Notes: a model not told the origin generated them from the sequence alone. DNA of 64,000 nt from Gymnogyps californianus (GCF_018139145.2 NC_059482.1:3608294-3672293); one strand, 5' to 3'; positions 11,871 through 24,400 are shown, numbered from the stretch's first letter. Made by a program: numbers and translations.

Positions 11871-14384
11871 ATTTCTACCATGGCAAAACAGTAATAACTT
11901 AGTCATTCTCCAGCACAGGAAGTTTATTTTTAACCAGAGGCATGGGCAGAGCCTTTTATTTGTGGAGGAGCTCCCCTGTGTCAGACTCACACCTGGAAAT
12001 GCCTTAGGGGGGAGGAAGGGGAGGACTGTCCATCATCAGTGCATGCCCCACCAGTAGGTCCAACCCCGTTAACAACAAAGGTGCTTCCATGACACACCAG
12101 TGGAAACCACCACTGATAGTAATTTATTTCATCAAACAGCAAGAGCTTGGCATCAATATGCATTACTGGAAGAGCAGGTGGGGCAGGTTTCCAAAACAAT
12201 TGCCCCTGCACATAGCTGCGTTAATGGAGACAGGAAAAAAAAAGAAACCAGGGCATTAGCTTTCTGAGTTTTCTCCATAATTTCCAGCTGCCTAAATGTT
12301 AACGAGGTCTTTATAAATTTGCTTAAGATGCCCTTTGCAGCCTCTGCTCAAAAGAGCTGTGGTGAAGTGCTATTGCAGGGTTATCGTAGCTAATGCTGAG
12401 GGGGTTTTTTGTCTGAGACTGCCCTTAAGTTAGTGCCAGGTACCTTCTCCAGGCTTAGCTGATAACTAGCTCTCAGGAAGCAGGTAACTGATCTACTCTC
12501 CTTTTCTTCCTTTCTTTCTGACAAAAGAAACCACTTCTGTTTTCTGTCTCCAAGGAAGTAGCTTTATTTTTATGATCCTAGTGAGGAAAACTAAAACTTC
12601 AGAAACTTTATTTTTCTGATTTTATTTTTATGGAGGTATTTTGTTTGTCTTTCCAGCTTAAACCAAGTTGCAGCAATACTCTAACAACCAATAAACTCTT
12701 CAAAAGGGATTTTTTTCAAGATTTTCTTTTTGCTGCTAGGGGAGTGGGGAAAGAATTCAGCTGTATCTCTTTATCTTCACTGGAAGGAAAGAAATTAGAC
12801 AGATATATTACAATTCTTATCTTATTCCCTGTGTCTCACATGTATGCTATTGGAGGGAAATTTCAGTTCAGGGAACATGCTAAAAGTTAAAGGAGGATAA
12901 CTGTGCTCAGGGGACGGAGATGAGATGGTGTCTCTGCTGGTGAGAGTCTGGCTGCAGAGAGGTACAAGCCCGAGGCTGCAGCAGGGATAACTTCAAGTTA
13001 CTGCTCTCTCTATATGAAAAGAAAAGAAGGAGCTGCCACTTCCACTCTTCCTTCTCTTTTTAAAAAGAAATTTGCTCCTTCTCTTCCTAACTCACTGAGA
13101 GTGCAAAGCAATTCCTTTCAGCGAATAAAATTAGTGAAAACACTTCCTCAGAAATACTGCTGATAGGCTCACCTTTTGTAATGAACCCTAGCAACATCCT
13201 GTTCTCTTATTTTTTTAGTCCTTGGCTACAAAATTTGGCTTCTATTAAATGGATGAAGCTTGCAGTGATACTGGAAAACAAGTTTTCTCCACTGTCTTAA
13301 TTCTACATCATAAAACCCCTCCAAACTTGTATACCTAAAATAAGCCTGATGATATCAAAAAGGAAAATATTGGCATGCTTTAAGACTGTGGCATTTATTC
13401 TGCCTGCCAGCTCAGAAATACCCTAATCTATAGCAATACCCTCCCAGACAGCAGAGTGTATCCTATGCACCCAGTTTGCTTTCCTGAGGACAGATATCTT
13501 TGTTGCTGTTGTCTTTGAAGAGAAAAAAATATTTTGCTAAGAGATATTAAAGTCAAGCCTCCAATGTTTTTTTGCTCACTTGCTGAGAATTCAAGAAACC
13601 TTATTACTGCTGAGGGGGGACTCACAGATATAAACTGCAGAACTATGCAAGTGTTTGAATAATTACAGATGAGGGTTTCCAAATGCACCTCCTTTTTAAT
13701 ACTCTATAGAGTACTTGCTATTCTTCATATCGAATATTTCAGACAAATTATTCTGGAGGTGAGAGAAAATGGGGTGAGGATGTGGTAGAATCCTTTTCAG
13801 AAATTAAGACATCTTCATGCCCGAAGAATTTTAATGTTTCTGTCTATGGGGGGAAATGCATTTCACATGAGTTCTCCTTTCTTATTGAGTTCTGTGCTGT
13901 AATGTAGAAATATGATGGAAAATTCAGAAATTCTGTAAGGAAGATGGACAGTTTTCACAGATGAGTTTTGATGCTCAGTAACCGAGCCTGAAGGGGACCC
14001 GTCTGCTTCCAGCCAAGGCACCCACAGGAGTAAGCGAGGTTTCAGAAGCACAAAGGACACGGTCTCCTTCCCCGACCTTGTCATCTTATTAAAAGGTGGA
14101 TCTATATTCAGACCCCTGTTGACTCCTTCAGGTCTCAGCTTTCCATCTCTGGCAGGAACTGGTACCGATGCCAACATTTGCATTGACAAAGATTTGAGCT
14201 GACACCGGCGGCGATACTTTTTCAATAAATTTGACACCAGGCACCAGAAATGTTTGCCATGAGGCGAGACTGCTCTCCATCCTACAAAAGCAGATAGATC
14301 TCTTCTAAAACTATGTCAACTTCCAACTCGCTGCAACTTCTTTTGCAGTCATATTACTTTCCTGCAAGGGGAAATCCAGCAAGT
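11871..14384. other. Unique non-coding DNA
   Basis: No frame resembles a known protein. A minus-strand frame of about 124 codons at 13863-14237 lies next to the Ty3/Gypsy fossil, but I see no integrase or other pol motif in it. Confidence 0.5.
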
Positions 14385-14800
14385 GAGATCTGATTGCGGA
14401 GCACTGTCAGCCTGCAATGGCACTCAGGAGAGTGTGTCAGCATTTCTGTGTTTATAAGCCACCTGATGTAATGGTAATAAGACGCGAACATGAGAGTCCA
14501 CCTCCGTAATCTGCCAGCTGCTGGCTGCTCTATCCCTTTTTGGTTCAGGAGTTTTAACAAGATGTTTCTGGTCTGTAATCAATGTAAACTTCCCATACAA
14601 AATCTGGTGGAATGTCCTGATTCCTGAATAAAACACTTAGTGCTTCGTTTTCTGTCTAAGCATAATGTTGCCCTGCTTTAGCTATGGCTCTGGAAATGAA
14701 AGTAGTTTCTAATCTTCCTTTATCATCTAAGATGGAGCTGGCAGGTGAGATATCAAATAGAGACCAGCCAGCGCAGCTGGAGTATCTTGGAACCAAAATG
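14385..14800 (-). pseudogene. Ty3/Gypsy-type pol fossil, RNase H domain
   Basis: On the minus strand three partial frames line up, in order, with the RNase H domain that follows reverse transcriptase in Ty3/Gypsy LTR retrotransposons. Visible landmarks are an aspartate in a DTPAAL block (near 14786), where families have DAS; TENEAL (14638-14655), matching the T/E-x-EALA helix; ITDQKHLV (near 14573), matching TDHKPL; and NADTLS (near 14437), matching NADALSR. All four acidic positions of the DEDD active site therefore have recognisable counterparts. The copy is dead: the landmarks fall in three different frames, a TAG stop lies just before TENEAL, and a TGA follows NADTLS. I see no LTRs, gag, integrase or target-site duplication. 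The fragment belongs to a long-inactive element. A LINE or retrovirus is less likely because the TDxK/NADxLS pairing is typical of Ty3/Gypsy. Confidence 0.75.
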
Positions 14801-15775
14801 CATCTCACAGCCTTATCGACATTGGCAGCATCTCGGACTGAGTCCTATTGACACATACGCATAAGCTTTGGTTTGGGTTCCTTTAATGCCAGAAAGCTGT
14901 CAGCCTCAGTGGGACAGAGGCATATGAGAAAAGTTAGTGACGTGCATAAATACTTACAAGTGAGACCCTCAGTGTGTTCACAGACGATGTTTTTTAGTAT
15001 TGTTGTCACTGTCAATAAATGAACTAATAATTAAGCAGCATTAAAAATATATATTGGTTCTGCACTATATTTAGGCACAATTTATTATGGCACTTTTGCA
15101 TCGTTTTATTGGGAGACACACTAGCTGTTTAATAGAGTGGTGTATTTGATGGCATAGCCCAGCCTGACCTCTCGGTGTTCTCAGGTGTGTAAGGGTGAGA
15201 TGTGAGCAAGACACCCCTGAAATTAAAGATCATAAATTCAGCAGAGATTTGCAAATGAAGTCAACGGTGTGTCAGGAATACCACGTTGACCTAAACCACA
15301 AGGCTATATTTGCATTTGACTCTTGCAGGCTTTTGTGATGAGGATGGACAGTCAACAGCACGTGTCCAAAAGCCTCTGCTGCCCACAGTGTGATACCCTG
15401 TGGCTTCCCCTGGGAACCAGGGTTGCTCCTTGTGCCAGTGAAACCTCCAGAAATGATCAAGCCGATGATGTGCTCCACCTCCTTCTTAGTTTCATATCAT
15501 ACTTGACAAAGTCATGTCCTTTCAGGCAGGTTTCTGGAAACAGGTTTGCTTTTGTGCCTCCTCCAAGGGCTCAGAGGAGTCACCGCTCTCCCAGTTCAGA
15601 GGACAAAGGCACAGAAACCCTTTGAGGGCTACCAGGGTCCCCAGCAGTGATGGTCTCCCAGCGTGAGCTCTTGTAACGCAAAATTGACTTCTTTCTCCCG
15701 GGTCTCAAGCAAAGCAACTCGATGTTGCAATATTGTCCCCTCTCTTGACTTGAACCCGGGCCTCCCAGCTGCAAA
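14801..15775. other. Non-coding DNA next to the pol fossil
   Basis: The higher-coordinate flank of the Ty3/Gypsy fossil, where upstream reverse transcriptase would be expected. I could not recognise RT motifs such as the YxDD box, so the fossil seems truncated there or decayed past recognition. The rest is unique-looking sequence with a short TATA-rich run near 15045. Confidence 0.45.
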
Positions 15776-15805
15776 TTCAATAGAAAGTGCCTGCTTTCTA
15801 TTGAA
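15776..15805. repeat. Short perfect hairpin, 12-bp stem
   Basis: Arms at 15776-15787 and 15794-15805 are exact reverse complements separated by a 6-nt loop. On the minus strand the hairpin is followed by GGCCCGGGTTCAAGTC (about 15752-15767), which resembles the B box of tRNA-derived SINEs. It may belong to a tRNA-derived SINE on the minus strand. I could not fold a full tRNA or extend the match to a complete MIR, so the identity is open. Confidence 0.5.
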
Positions 15806-16737
15806 AGCTGCTTAATTGGCTGCTGTTCTTGCTCCTCCAGCCGCATTTGCATTAAAGAAAGACCTGCGATCTTTGGCATTCCCTATACAAAACTCCATAT
15901 TTAGCGTATAGAACTGGCAATTCTCTTAACGCCCACATCTGTCTCTGCTCGCCACAGCTGATTTATGTTTAATATCTTGAAGGCATGTGGTGCCAGTCCC
16001 ACGTTGAGCTCTGGATTGTGGTGGTCCGTCTGTATTTGTTGAAATTGGGCCCAAAGAAGCTGGCTTGGAGCAGAGACTGCAAGGAATGTGAGCCAGTGGC
16101 CGTCCAGACAGCTCTGTCAGCAAGCTCAGGAAACTGGCTGAAAAATACTGGGAAGAGGCCCAGATTTCAAACAACCTGCGGAGCTCTCATGAGAACACAC
16201 TGTTTTAAAACAGAAAGTTGAGTGATATTCTTAATTACAGATTTAAAAAAAAAAAAAGGTTAATGATGTCCCTTGCCCTTGCAGAATGCGAGGCATGTTC
16301 CCCAAATTGCGATCATCGAACAAGCAGCCTTCGTCCTCTTGCGCGGAGATCTTATTTTCATGCGCTGCATTAAGCGTTTTTTCTTGCCAGGCAGAGATGA
16401 AGATCAGGACGCTCTTGGGGTCCCACAGCTACGGGTTGACCCGTAGGTCTTTACAGCAGCACTGGCCACATAGAGAAATCTTTGGCTCAGGGATTGGCAT
16501 TCGTGGGCTTGTGCAGGCAGTCCACCACCTTTTCCCATCAGTTACCTTGGGGCTGATGGTGGTTTTTCCTTGTTAAGGCTGTCATCCCATAAAACAGAAA
16601 GCTATCAGCCCAAGAGCTTCAAGTCCAAAGGGCAATTTTATCTCCTGAACTAATGAGCTCCATGGTCTTATATCAGGGACAGCATACCTTGAGCACAGAT
16701 ACGATTTAACTAAGCACTTGCTTTAGGGTTCAATATT
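15806..16737. other. Unique non-coding DNA
   Basis: Holds an A13 run at 16245-16257. No gene or repeat was recognised. Confidence 0.5.
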
Positions 16738-16828
16738 GGAGTAATGGGGTGAAATGCAAGAGTCTGGGTTGTTTGCTAGATGATCTAATGGTCCCTCTTG
16801 GTCTTAAATTTTACGAATTTAGGCTCTG
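16738..16828 (+). repeat. CR1 LINE 3' end fragment
   Basis: The plus strand carries a GGGTGAAATGCAA block, then TAGATGATCTAATGGTCCC, a diagnostic CR1 3'-end segment of birds, crocodilians and turtles, followed by a degraded CTTAAA-TTTACGAATTT tail. This order is that of a CR1 3' untranslated region. As is usual for CR1, only a short 5'-truncated end is present. The mismatches point to an old insertion. Confidence 0.75.
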
Positions 16829-17999
16829 GATGGAATCTGGTGTATTGTCTCGGTCAGAGTCTAGCCTGAGAGAATGAATTACAGCTTTTAATCATGAAGA
16901 GGCACCTTGTACCCTGTCTGCACAGTTAAAATAGCACTTAGATGCTTTCTCTTGAGAAATCCTCTTTGGGTTTTTTCTTTTTTATTTATTGGTCATGTGA
17001 TTGGGTCAGCATATCTGGAGCTTGGGAAATTGCACAGATTTAATATTGGGCTGCAATTCATTATATCTGAGCATTTAAGTGTATATATGTTGGGACAGTG
17101 TTTCATTGCTTTTTCAGGTCGGGAAGTGACTATTCCGTACCCTGACTTGCACAGAGCTTGCAAAGAAAGATCAGTTAAACCTGTGTTCCTCAGATTTTAT
17201 TCATAGTTCACTTGATTTTAAAAGATTTTCTCTCAATTAGAAAGTACTCAGAAGATGAGTTTTAAAACTTTGAAGGGGGCTGCTCATAAAATGTAAACTG
17301 GGAAAAACCAAAAGCAAACTTGGTAAGAGTAAACTGTTTTATTTAATTTGAAAATATTTCCTATGAATGGAAAGAGACTTTTTTCCTGTGTTTAAAAACT
17401 GATCTTGTCTTTATTATTCCACATGTCAGTGCTCTACAAACTTTTTTGAATGTCAGTGATGACATTAGGAAGGGCAGTAAACAGAATAAAACACATTAAA
17501 AATAAGCTCTTGATAGTGTCTCAAGGTTAAATAGAATAAAGCCTTCCTTGTAATATTTGTTAGAGGCTAAAATTATGTGGCTCTGTAAAACTGTAACTAT
17601 CGCTGTGTTTCACAAAGATTATCTGTTAAATACATGCTGCTTTTGGTCAGCAGCTTGGTGGCAATGATTTATGCCAACTGGCCTAGAAATTGTGAAAATT
17701 AGTTTATGGCTCAGTCCTGATTCTCTGTTGAAACGGTCTGTTTGAAAAGTAGGGTTGGGAGGGAAGGAGAGGACTTCAGAAGCTTCAAGTGGAATGGAAA
17801 CCCAGTGTAACAGAGCACTAGACTATTTAGTACCTATATTTAGTACCCTCTGATCCCCGATGGCTGTTATATGGACAGGTATTAAATGCTGGCCTTGATG
17901 GAGAATTCCGCACAATTTAATAAGCTCTGGACAAAGCCTCAAATTACTGGTCCAGAAATAAGGAACTGCAAAGAACTTCTGGGGTCTGTTTCCTCTTTT
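16829..17999. other. Non-coding DNA between CR1 pieces
   Basis: AT-rich sequence with no recognised gene. The last few hundred bases, before about 18000, might be decayed 3' untranslated region of the neighbouring minus-strand CR1, but I could not match them. Confidence 0.45.
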
Positions 18000-20180
18000 T
18001 AATTACTTTGCTCCTTACCCTGCTACTTCTGCAGGAAGTTTGTTCCAGAGCCTCTTGCTGCCAATGGAAATGACTTGGTCTGAAAAGACCACCAAATTCA
18101 GCAAACTAGACGTTTTCAGATCATTTATTTTCCTCTAACCCCGTAAATGCCTTTCTGGCCAGCATGTGCTGTGTATGCCAATATTGTTCTTTATCCAGCG
18201 AGTTCTCCCTCCTTGCCAGCATGCTTCCCTGGATGCAGTCTCAGAGGACAGTTGTGTCCCTGCTCCGTATCTGCTTTGCTAAGCTAAAGAGAGCAAGGTC
18301 CCTGTTCCGCCAAACATCCTCATACCTTCCCACTGCATCCATTCAGGTTCGGATCAGATAACTGAAGGCACATGGTATTCCAGGTGAGGACCAGTATCTT
18401 TCACCATCACATTCCTATTTTCCTCTTCTCAATGCATTCACTAGTGTTTCACCTGTCTCTTTCAAAAACAAGTCACTCTAGCAGGTAGTAGTCTTATTGA
18501 GAATGAGTATATACATCAGGTCTGTCTTTTCCTCTATCTTTTCCCACCAATAAGAATAGAATAGAATAGATTCTGACTTGCAGAAATTCTCACTCTCATT
18601 CCCTCAACGGTCTTGCAGTCTTAAATCTAATGTCTTTTATATTACTTCAACCTTCAGGGTCCTCTAGTTCTTTCTAGGTGCTATGCTGAGCCTCTTTTGC
18701 AATGATTAGGTCTCCAGGCTTAATTTTGCTTCTTTGTCTAATCTTGTCTGAATTTTGGCACTATGGTTCTTGAGAACACCACTTAAAAATGGTCTCAAGA
18801 TGGATCTTTGGGAATTGCCTGTAACCTCCCACCATCCAACCGTTCCAGACAACGTGATCAGCTCCCTTTTAGCAGGTTCCTTACTGGGTTACAATTTGGT
18901 GCAGGCTCCCATCTTCACTTTAACCAAAGACTTCCTCTGAAGCACTATGTGCTTTTTTAGCTCTGCTTAGAGAATGCAAAAAGATCAGGGGAAGACTTTA
19001 TGTTACAATTACCTCAGGTAAAGTCACATCACATTTTTTTTCTTTTCTTTACCTTGATGTCTGTAATCACCCTTATTCTCTCCTTTTTTTCCTAAAGATT
19101 TTCAGATTACTGAGGACAGCTGCAGGCATCTGTAGTTGCTCAGGTCACCCCAGTTGGATACATTTATTTCTATCCTGGCTAATGGACTGTGCCAGTTTTT
19201 CCACTATTCTGGGTGATTTTTTTTTCCCTCTGTACACTGATTTCAGCATATTGAGTCCTCTGAGTTTTCTTCCCACCTCAGATGTGGTAACAACTTCCAT
19301 TCCCAGCCACTCATGAGCCATCCAGCCTTTACCCCATATTCTATACACCCTTACTGAAAACACATGCAATGCATTCATTTAATTTTGGGAATTATACTCA
19401 GTTTCTTTTAATCTCATCGCCATCCTTACTGCATAGCAAACCCACGTCTTCTTTTCTGGTTCTCTTTTTATTCTTCTGGTTGAAGAACTTCTGTTGTTTA
19501 TTTTAATATCCTTTGCAAGGTCTAACTCAGCTTGACTTTTGGCAGTTCTCGCTTTACCCCTATGCTTGCTGACCTCTAAAATGCAGCTTCCTTTGCAGAT
19601 TCATCTCTTTTTCCATTCTTATCCCTAACAGACCTTATGAAGTGAGCCAGTTAGCTCTGGAGCCTTCAAGTTTTTCCTCTCTTATTCGCAATGTGAGACC
19701 CACATCAGTTTTCCACTTCTGGTGCACAGAATTTTCAAACATCCTGCAAGTGCAAGTCAGCAAAAGCTTAGCTGGAGATGATTGCCCTAATCAGAGCCTT
19801 TAATAATCAGAGATCACTCTTTGAAATAGAATCAAGCAAGCAAGTGGACCTGATAGCTACAAATTTTGGGATTTTTATTCCCTCCCCTTCTTTGGGTCAG
19901 CTCACAGTGGCTGAATTTTTATTCTTATTCTCAATCTCCTCTTCCAGAAGATCGTCTCTACGTGCCAAAAAAAAGGCTTAAAATGTATTTACTTTTGTGG
20001 TTTTCTGGTAAAGGTATCTACTGGTAATTACACCTCAGGGTAACCAGGTCTTGCCATTACTAGTAGTGTTTGTCCTTCCATCTGTATCTGGCAGTTATGG
20101 TCTCACATGTTGAAAAAATTCCTTGTGGTATTACAGTTTCTAATAATATTTCAGATCTTTATCCAAACCCTAAAATGTGA
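18000..20180 (-). repeat. Long CR1-like LINE fragment, decayed pol
   Basis: The plus strand reads as the reverse complement of a CR1 reverse transcriptase region for about 2.2 kb. Blocks that match the remembered antisense CR1 text appear in the right order. They are GAAGTTTGTTCCAGAGCC near 18038, a GGCCAGC...CAATATTGTTC block near 18158, TTTGCTAAGCTAAAGAGAGC near 18275, and GTATTCCAGGTGAGGACCAG near 18374. After these come GGTCTCAAGATGGATC near 18791, CCTTTGCAAGGTCTAACTC near 19510, and AGATCGTCTCTACGTGCCAA near 19948, followed by blocks to about 20165. The sense strand is therefore minus, with the 3' side at low coordinates. No long frame survives, so it is inactive. CR1 copies are usually a few hundred bases, so this one is long. 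The ends are approximate, and the 3' untranslated tail was not recognised. Confidence 0.8.
18553..18570. repeat. Short AATAG simple repeat inside the CR1 copy
   Basis: A few tandem AATAG units lie inside the minus-strand CR1 fragment. They probably arose by local expansion within the decayed copy. Confidence 0.6.
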
Positions 20181-21225
20181 ACGATTTTCTGAGAATTAAA
20201 AGATATGGCACTACTTTGAGCTCGACACTACTGTCATGACGACGGATAACATGGTATATCTTAAATAATGGACCAAGGTACTACAAGGGAATGAACTAGG
20301 GTATTATAAAATGAATAAAATAAAGCTATCTCTGACTCAGGAGCTCAGCAACAAAATCTAACAATACCAGCACTGAACCTGGGAAGATCCTTCATATGAT
20401 ATGGCTGTTTACATCCACAGTAACTTGAATCCCTATGTTTAGAGGATAAACAAAATTACTCTCTAAATCTCTCATGCATACATATATAGCAAGAGCAAGA
20501 TGTATAACTATTGAGTTCAGAGGTGCTATTGCACTTGAATGAGAGGCTGTCCCACTGCCTGAAAGCAGGAACAACTTTCTTGCTTGAAAGAAACTTCTAT
20601 GATATTGTCTAAGTGTTTGATCCCTATAAGGAAGTAAAGAAATGAAAGTTACTCATTACTTACGTTGTCTGAAAATATTCTGCCAAACAATTACTGAACC
20701 AAAAATTAAAGGCTTTAATTTAGTGAGTTTTTCCAAAAGGTGTCTGCTTTGGTTGCCTTCATTTTTAATTAGAAGCTTTCAAGGTTTCTGCAATATTTCC
20801 AATGAAAATTGAAAGATGTGGGCTTTCTTAGTAACTTTTCAGTTTTTGCACTTATAGTAGCACTTTGCTTTTGTGGCAAAAGTTTGTAAATACATGAGGA
20901 ATTTTTAGGAAACAAACTTTTTTTTTTTTTTACAAACACGTCCTAGGGATAATAACGTGCCCTTGTGCAAATTCTGTACTGAAACAAGCTCCGTTTTTCT
21001 TTCCCAGTGATGCTAGCTCACAGAGTGTTGAACAAAACTTAGAGGAACATGCAGCTCCTGTCCTACAGAAACGCCAAACTGCAAATGAAACCTCACAGCT
21101 GAAACTCCCATTGAGATACATGAGGGCTGAGGTTGCACAATCACGACTTAATCCTATGCTCCTATTTGTTTTACGCTTGCAAAATCTGAACAAATATCCA
21201 GAGATCATATTTATTCAGCATCTCT
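20181..21225. other. Non-coding DNA between two CR1 pieces
   Basis: AT-rich sequence with a T14 run at 20918-20931. Part could be 5' CR1 sequence decayed beyond recognition by eye. No gene was seen. Confidence 0.45.
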
Positions 21226-21450
21226 GCCACAGAATGTCGTGGGGGCCAAAAGAATGCATTCAGGAAGGGATTAGACAAATTAATGGTGGATAAATTCACT
21301 GGTGGCTACCAAACATGGGAGTCTGGTTGCAATGTCTGGTTTACTTAGTTCCTAAGCTGCTGGGAGCTGGAAGGACAAACCACTGACAGGATCATTCTGT
21401 TCTTGCCCTTGTTTTTAACCTCTTTTCCCTAACTGGTAACTGTCTGCTAC
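21226..21450 (+). repeat. CR1/L3-type LINE 3' end
   Basis: The plus strand begins with GTGGGGGCCAAAAGAATG-like sequence and passes into AAGGGATTAGACAAATTAATGG, then a TGGCTACCAAACATGGGA block and a GCTGGGAGCTGGAAGGAC block. It ends with GACAGGATCATTCTGTTC. This order matches the 3' untranslated region of the CR1/L3 group as I recall it. It also corresponds, with opposite orientation, to the copy at 62885-63245 in this window. The element is 5'-truncated and an ATT microsatellite starts about ten bases after it, as LINE tails often do. Confidence 0.75.
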
Positions 21451-21460
21451 TAATAGAGCA

Positions 21461-21495
21461 TTATCATTATTATTATTACTATTATTATTATTATT
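21461..21495 (+). repeat. (ATT)n microsatellite
   Basis: About eleven ATT units with one or two interruptions. It lies directly downstream of the plus-strand CR1 3' end and probably grew from its tail. Confidence 0.85.
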
Positions 21496-24400
21496 CCAAA
21501 TGATCCATGTTTAATTTAGAATTAGAAGTAACTACATTCTGCTGCATCTTCAAATCTTGTATTTCCTCATGCCTCTTGAAACTCTGAAGTCTTCCGATCA
21601 AGACTAGATTCTTCAATCAAACATAATTTCATCAGAAAAAAAATTATTCTCAATAAATGATAAAAAACTATTCATCACTAGATGATAGCCTCATAATCCC
21701 ATCTGACTTCAAAATATCTGTTATTGTATCTTCATTAGAAATAAATCACTTTCATCATTACTCAACCATGGAAGCTTTTAGATGGAGGCCCTTCCTGATT
21801 TTGATGTCATCCAAACATTCTTGGAAGTTACCCATAAAGGACTTGATCCCACAGCTGTTATTTACCTCATTCCTTCTCTCTTACGACTGCTTCACTAATT
21901 TTACTTCCAGTAATAGCTGTTCTGGGATGAATTTCTCATTGTCCAACTGGGACAGTCACATTACCATCACACTTCACTTTCAACCTCAATTGGTTTGATC
22001 AAAACATTAGTACGTGGCAGAATTTGTTATGATTGTGAAAAGTCTCATCTTTTTTAAAAAGTGCTCCTTAGGTTGGCTTTGAGAAAGAGTTAAAGTTGGT
22101 GGCACGTACGGCATTGGTGTCTTGCTTTTCTTTGTAAATCAGAAGTGAGTATTCAAGAAGAATCAAATCCACCAAGACACAACTAGACCGTTGTTTGGGG
22201 GGGAAATGCCTTTTTTCTACCGGGGGGAGTGAGTCCTTTAAACTAAATTTCTACAGACATTTTGAGTGAAATATTTCTGAAGCATAGAACAATTTTTTGT
22301 TTATTTGTGTTTTAAAAGTACTTCTATCCATGTGGGGTTTTTTTTTTCCCCTAACTAGTTAGAAAGTGTATTGATCCCTGGACTACGTTCTACTGTATTG
22401 CAACTCTGTCAACTAAACAGTAGAGACGTGATCCAAACCCACTGGAACTGAGCAACATCAATGCAAAAACAATGGCAGATACCAACTCATTTGGTAGTTT
22501 GACTATTCAAACTGGATTAGAAAAGAAAACAAAAAAGAAAATGTCATTTTCAGCCAGCCCACATGATCCTATATCGCACCAGTTTCATTCTTTCTCCCCA
22601 AATATATAAATGTTTGCAGCACTTTACTCAGATTATTAAAACTGCTTTCAGAATGTATAATGAGTAAGTTGGTTTCTGGTTTACCAGATAAAAACAGAGC
22701 AGAAAGAAACCCCTTCTTTCTTAACTGACTAACATCCAGCCAGACAAAACTGGACTGGTGGCCACAAAATACCATTATAATCAAATCTGATATAAACAAA
22801 GATTTTTTATTTGCTATATACCACTGGTAATTTTATGCCCACCACCAGATAAAAATTAACAACAAATACCTAATATGTCTTGAAATGTGTTTTTGTACTG
22901 GCTCATGGAATCTCTGTGAGCAGTTTGCAATGCCCTTGAATCTATTTGTTCTCCTGCTTTCTTTGATGAATATCTATATGGCTCTTTTATTTCATCAGAC
23001 CCTAAGTTTGTTCAGAAATGTTGGAATTAGAACTTTGTTGCTCAGTTTTGACAGACCACATAGTATTTTTCACTGAAAGGGCATAGCAAGGATATTTGAA
23101 CCTGCAAATTTAACGTCTGGTTTTTATAATGCCTTGCAAATTGCTTTCCACAAATGTTTTTCCAGTATACTTCAATTCTTATAGTTCCTTATAAAGCAAA
23201 GTGCTTAAGGATTTATTTAGATGCTGAAATGTGTTGATGAACAGGAGGTGGACTTAAGAACATGCTTAAAGTTAAGTACATAAGTAAATACTTTGCTGAA
23301 TAAGCCTAAATGATTTCAGAGTGTGATTTTTTCCCCCCCTTAAATTCAAATGAATACTCACGGAAATATTTTGCATTAATTTCCCATATGGTATTTGGAC
23401 AAGCAAGCAGGGAAGCAGCACAGTCTACTGTAGCCACAAGTAAATACTGCAAAGAAGGTTTCATGCTCTGGACCCATCCTTCACAGGGGCAGACCGTTTG
23501 GGGAATGGCGAGTCCAGCAGGTTTTGGCACCAGGGAGGAGCAGCAGCCCCAAGGGAGCTGCCTAATTACTGATTACCTGGCAGTTACCAGTTGAGGAACA
23601 TTAGCTTGAGGCAAAGAAGACACAAGCAAAGATTTCTACCTGTATTAAAAAGCAAATATTTAAGAAGACCCATTTAAAATAATGGTCATAATCATGAGCA
23701 GAAATTTGCATTATTTAGATAACGTGCTTCTCTGGGAGCTAATTGTATAGCTAATTATCATATTTCCTAATGCTGCTATGATATGGTTTCCTGGACCATT
23801 GCACAGGAGATGTAAAGCTGTGCCCTTGCTGAAACAAATCTGTTGGTCAACAAACTCGGTTCAGGCTGTAACTTGATGGCCATGGGCTCACTAATGTCAT
23901 CCTTATTTAGGTGAGCTTTCTGCTGGCTCCAGAGGGTGTTTTGCCTTAGTAAAAGAATAAAGAGCTTCAGGATCAGGCCGGGCTTCTCCCAAACAATGCA
24001 GTGAGTCTTTTCGAATGGCTTCGTCTGCTGTACTTCCCAGTGCGCCATCAGTGTGTTTTGCAGCCCCTTTGTGGAAAGAGAGCAGGAGGAAGGATTTCTT
24101 TCCAGAAAATGAAGGATTTCTCTAATCTTTTTGGGGTCTGTCATGCCCAAAGCACGGCAGGTCAGCAGCTCTTGTGCTCTTGCTCCCGTGACTGGGCAGT
24201 GGGCATTCGCTGCTTTCCTTTATTAAACCGGAGACCTTGGTGGGCTGCTGGAAAAAAAAGATTGGGAAAGGGGTACCGGGGAGGGGAGGGTGGGCGCGTG
24301 AGAGAACCACATGTTAACGGTGCCTGTGTATGAACAGCAAGCTTTCTGGCTTGACATTTATTGAAAAAATAGATCTTACACTGTATCCACCCAACACCTG

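Noticed and set aside
13863..14237. Minus-strand frame next to the Ty3/Gypsy fossil as possible integrase
   Set aside because: No zinc-binding HHCC pattern or DDE-type spacing could be seen.
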